A DNA stretch of 8,292 nt from NCBI GenBank assembly GCA_016928605.1, contig JAFGKN010000011.1, positions 1 to 8,292 of the forward strand, in the 5' to 3' direction. Shown piece by piece: positions 5,741-8,292 of the stretch. Position numbers and translations under genes: made by a program. The DNA comes from Planctomycetota bacterium. GTDB lineage: Bacteria; Planctomycetota; UBA8108. Under the pieces are notes generated by a model. That model was not told where the DNA came from. It did no database searches and was given only the letters and a program-made list of their open reading frames with translations. Each line of letters opens with the position of its first letter. Position 1 is the first letter of the stretch.

Positions 5741-5876
5741 GGAAATCCTTACCGGCCGTGAAAGGCGGCTGTTAGGATACCGGCGGACCTCGCTCGCGGA
5801 GGGACTCCCGGGCCGCGGCTTGCCCCGCCGAGCCGACGGCGATCGCCGACTCTTCCAGACACCCGTGGAAAGCCTC

Positions 5877-8285
5877 ATGGACCGACGACACCCGCGGTCT
5901 CCTGTCGCCTGTTGCTTCCGCAGCGGCCTCATGGTCTTGTGGCTGCTCGCGCTCCTCCTGGGGCCGACTCGCCCCGTCTCGAGGGGAGACGACACGCTGC
6001 GGCCGGCCGCGGGCGCCCTCGCCGAGAGGCTCGAGATCGCGGAGGGCGCGCGGTTCTGGAACACCGTGGCGCGCCTCGAGGAGATGGGCGAGAGCGCAGT
6101 CCCCGGCCTGCTCGAGAAGCTGCAAGGGGGCGGCGAGAAGACCCGCCTCGGCTGCGCCAAGGCGATCCTCGAGATCGGCGGAGACGAGCCCCGGAAGGCA
6201 GCGCTGGCGGCCCTGTCCGAGCTCGTCCGCTCGGCGAAGGATGTCCAGATGCGCACGAGCGCGATCGAGATCTACGCGGCCGAGGAAGATGTGGACGCAG
6301 CCCTCGAGACGCTCAGGGCGCTCTTCGAGACGACGTTCGAGCCGGCGATCCAGATCCCCCTGGCGCGCGCCCTCTGGGAGCTCGACCACGTGGCGGAGGC
6401 CAGGGACCGGCTCGTGGAGCTTCTCGACTCGCGCGATCTCGACGTGCGCGACGAGGCGGCTCTGGCCCTCGCCGAGATCGACTACTCCGACGGCAAGGTC
6501 CGCGAGGTGATCCGCACCCTCCGCAAGGAGCCGTCGCCGCGCGGCCGGAGAGCCGCGATGCTCGATCGCATCCAGCGGCTGAACCGGCAGATCGACAGCC
6601 GCCTGGAGCAGGGAGAGATCTTCCTGGATGGGACGGACCCCCAGAAGCTGCTGCGCATCCGGGAGGAGAGGATCCGCGAGCTGGAAGCGAGGCTGGAGGG
6701 ATCCGCGCCTCCCGGCGGCCCCGTCGCGCCCTCCACGCAGGCCGACCGCCTTCTCGAGGAGGTCATCGATCTGATCTCCCGGCACTACGTCGACGCGTCG
6801 ATGGCCGATCGCCAGAAGCTCCTCCTCCTCGCCGTCCAGGGCATGGTGCGCGGTCTGGATGAGTACTCGAGCTACCTGGAGCCCGAGGCGAGCCGCGACT
6901 TCCGCCAGAGCATGCGCGGCGAGTATCCCGGCATCGGCGCCCAGGTGACCAAACGCCCGGGAGAGCCGCTCGAGATCCTTCAGCCGATCTACGGGGGGCC
7001 GGCGGCGCGCGCCGGGCTCCAGTCGAGCGACAAGATCCTCCAGGTGGACGGCGTCCGCACCGACGACCTGAGCCTCGACGAGATCATGGACCTCCTGCGC
7101 GGCGAGCAGGGCTCCGAGCTCACCCTCAGCGTCCGGCGGCGGCACTGGAGGCAGCCGCGCGACTTTCGGCTGACGAGGGAGATCATCGAGGTGCCCTCGG
7201 TCCATTCGGAGCTCCTCCCCGATAAGCTCGGCTACATCCGGCTCACGCAGTTCGGAGACAAGGCGGCGTCGGAGTTCATAGATGCCCTCGACGCTCTCGA
7301 GGCGCAGGGCACCGAGGGCCTCATCATCGACCTTCGCAACAACCCGGGCGGCCGGCTCGACATGGCCGTGGAGATCACCGACCTCTTCGTCAAGGGGAAC
7401 GATCCCATCGTCTCGCAGAAGGGTCGAGGGGACTCCCCCGAAAGCGAGAAGCGCATCTATCCCACGGAGAAGACGCGCCCCGGATACCCCCTCGTCGTCC
7501 TCGTCAACGAGCACAGCGCCAGCGCGTCGGAGATCGTGGCAGGGGCGCTCCAGGACTTCGGGCGAGCCCGGCTCGTCGGCAAGCGGACCTTCGGCAAGGG
7601 AACCGTCCAGAACCTCATGCCCCTCAGCTCGATCGAGGGAAGCCGCCTCAAGCTCACGGTGCAGTACTACTTTCTCCCCTCCGACCGCAGCATCCAGACC
7701 CGCCGCGGCGAGAACGGGCGAGTGATCGATCCCGGCGGCGTGCAGCCCGACGTGGTCGTCGACGAGATCGAGATCCCCTCCTGGCGTCTGGACGAGCGGG
7801 CGGCTCTCCGCGGCCGTGAAGAGATCGAGGAGTACGTCGACCGCCACCTCGAGGCTCTGTCGGCGCTGATTCCCCTGGGAGACTGCGGCGACGCGTCGAA
7901 GTACCCCGAGTTCGATGAGCTCTACTCGCTGCTCGACACGCGCGCCCTCGAGGAGGACGTGCGCGCCTTGATCCGCTTCGTGGTGAGGCACCGGCTCGAG
8001 GACGCGCGGGGCAGGTCCTTCGCGCTCACCCTGCAGGACGACGTCCAGCTGCAGGCCGCCATCCTCGACCTGCTGCAGCACATGGGCCGCGACCCCGCGA
8101 GCTCGGCGGCGTACGCGTGGATCCGGCCCCCGCCGCCATCGACCGAGGAGGCGCAGCCGGGTCAGGACGCCAGCCCCGCCGCAGAGCCCGAGACGCAGCC
8201 TCCAGCAGATGCGGGCGACGATGCCGCAGACCTCGAGGAGCCTCCAGCCGACGCGGGCGACGATGCCGCAAACCCCGGCCCGTAG
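5877..8285 (+). CDS. ctpA: Exported S41 C-terminal-processing peptidase with N-terminal HEAT-like repeats
   Basis: The 802-residue protein is a CtpA/Prc-type serine protease of the cell envelope. A basic N-terminus and hydrophobic segment (about 18-29) form a signal anchor or signal peptide. HEAT-like alpha repeats cover about 45-225, a coiled coil about 229-280, the S41 N-terminal region about 288-345, PDZ about 348-425 (YPGIGAQV, GPAARAGL) and the catalytic core from about 449. SASASE at 547-552 supplies Ser549; Lys574 in FGKG is 25 residues on, the Prc spacing, with Gln578 following. A helical domain (about 640-740) precedes a Pro/Ala/Asp tail. The ATG at 5877 has a weak GGAAAG four bases upstream; in-frame GTG 5865 and ATG 5931 are alternatives. 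The frame ends in tandem stops TAG-TGA. The family usually has 400-550 residues, so the N-terminal repeats are the unusual part. The substrate is unknown. Confidence 0.93.
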   Translation: MDRRHPRSPVACCFRSGLMVLWLLALLLGPTRPVSRGDDTLRPAAGALAERLEIAEGARFWNTVARLEEMGESAVPGLLEKLQGGGEKTRLGCAKAILEIGGDEPRKAALAALSELVRSAKDVQMRTSAIEIYAAEEDVDAALETLRALFETTFEPAIQIPLARALWELDHVAEARDRLVELLDSRDLDVRDEAALALAEIDYSDGKVREVIRTLRKEPSPRGRRAAMLDRIQRLNRQIDSRLEQGEIFLDGTDPQKLLRIREERIRELEARLEGSAPPGGPVAPSTQADRLLEEVIDLISRHYVDASMADRQKLLLLAVQGMVRGLDEYSSYLEPEASRDFRQSMRGEYPGIGAQVTKRPGEPLEILQPIYGGPAARAGLQSSDKILQVDGVRTDDLSLDEIMDLLRGEQGSELTLSVRRRHWRQPRDFRLTREIIEVPSVHSELLPDKLGYIRLTQFGDKAASEFIDALDALEAQGTEGLIIDLRNNPGGRLDMAVEITDLFVKGNDPIVSQKGRGDSPESEKRIYPTEKTRPGYPLVVLVNEHSASASEIVAGALQDFGRARLVGKRTFGKGTVQNLMPLSSIEGSRLKLTVQYYFLPSDRSIQTRRGENGRVIDPGGVQPDVVVDEIEIPSWRLDERAALRGREEIEEYVDRHLEALSALIPLGDCGDASKYPEFDELYSLLDTRALEEDVRALIRFVVRHRLEDARGRSFALTLQDDVQLQAAILDLLQHMGRDPASSAAYAWIRPPPPSTEEAQPGQDASPAAEPETQPPADAGDDAADLEEPPADAGDDAANPGP
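8199..8276 (+). repeat. Tandem 42-bp duplication in the peptidase C-terminal tail
   Basis: Two adjacent in-frame copies (8199-8240 and 8241-8276, the second partial) both encode PPADAGDDAA, separated by DLEE. The copies differ at only a few bases, so the duplication looks recent. It extends an already low-complexity Pro/Glu/Ala/Asp tail. Length variation between strains is likely; no function is evident. Confidence 0.8.
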
Positions 8286-8292
8286 TGACTCC

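Larger units (their letters stand above)
5565..5876. other. Divergent intergenic region between comM and the S41 peptidase
   Basis: The 312 bp between the divergent starts contain no convincing gene. Frames open here on both strands are extensions of neighbouring frames and lack conserved features. An AT-richer island at about 5705-5755 is the likely promoter zone for both genes. It includes a short dyad, CTGGC/GCCAG (5723-5727 with 5733-5737). I see no terminator or RNA gene. Confidence 0.6.

Noticed and set aside
4011..5876. Open frame of 622 codons on the plus strand running antisense through comM and joining the peptidase frame
   Set aside because: It is Arg/His/Gly-rich with no family motifs and lies opposite a clearly conserved ComM. 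In GC-rich DNA the antisense frame often lacks stops. The real peptidase begins at 5877 with a signal-like segment.
5772..8081. 769-codon open frame on the minus strand opposite the S41 peptidase
   Set aside because: It is the antisense shadow of a gene with confirmed catalytic residues. Its composition is Leu/Asp/Val-rich mirror coding with no recognised domain and no ribosome site.

Overview
This is 8.3 kb of high-GC bacterial chromosome carrying mostly conserved housekeeping genes. There are no RNA genes, insertion sequences, CRISPR arrays or phage genes. Codons end mostly in G or C, Shine-Dalgarno sites are clear, and two genes start at TTG. The combination of a PtsN-type EIIA, a short HPF, YvcK and a CtpA-type protease with N-terminal repeats suggests a GC-rich, probably diderm lineage such as Acidobacteriota, a deltaproteobacterial-type phylum or an Eisenbacteria-like candidate phylum. 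That placement is inference; nothing here fixes the phylum.

Seven of the eight genes lie on the minus strand, so they read from right to left. The first block is comM (AAA+ Mg-chelatase-like helicase), a 56-residue single-span membrane protein that I do not recognise, asd (aspartate-semialdehyde dehydrogenase) and truA (tRNA pseudouridine synthase). The small gene overlaps the start of asd by 13 bp, so those two are probably translationally coupled. A near-consensus sigma-70 promoter, TTGACT-17 bp-TATAAT with an extended -10, lies across the truA stop codon. It begins a second unit of hpf (ribosome hibernation factor), a ptsN-like EIIA and yvcK (UDP-sugar-binding CofD-like protein). ptsN and yvcK overlap by 17 bp, and yvcK runs off the left edge. 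The promoter is about 274 bp from the hpf start codon, giving an unusually long leader.

On the right, a 312-bp intergenic region separates comM from the only plus-strand gene. That gene encodes an 802-residue exported S41 C-terminal-processing peptidase with an unusual layout: membrane anchor or signal, HEAT-like helical repeats, coiled coil, PDZ, S41 catalytic core (Ser549/Lys574), C-terminal helical domain and a low-complexity Pro/Ala/Asp tail with a duplicated 42-bp unit.

The hpf-ptsN-yvcK unit links ribosome hibernation with PTS-like and cell-wall/carbon signalling, similar to the rpoN-hpf-ptsN-rapZ and rapZ-yvcK clusters of other bacteria. I found no clearly new multi-gene system. The points most worth following are the HEAT-S41 fusion, the small membrane gene coupled to asd, the merged hpf-ptsN-yvcK order, and the strong hpf promoter with its long leader.
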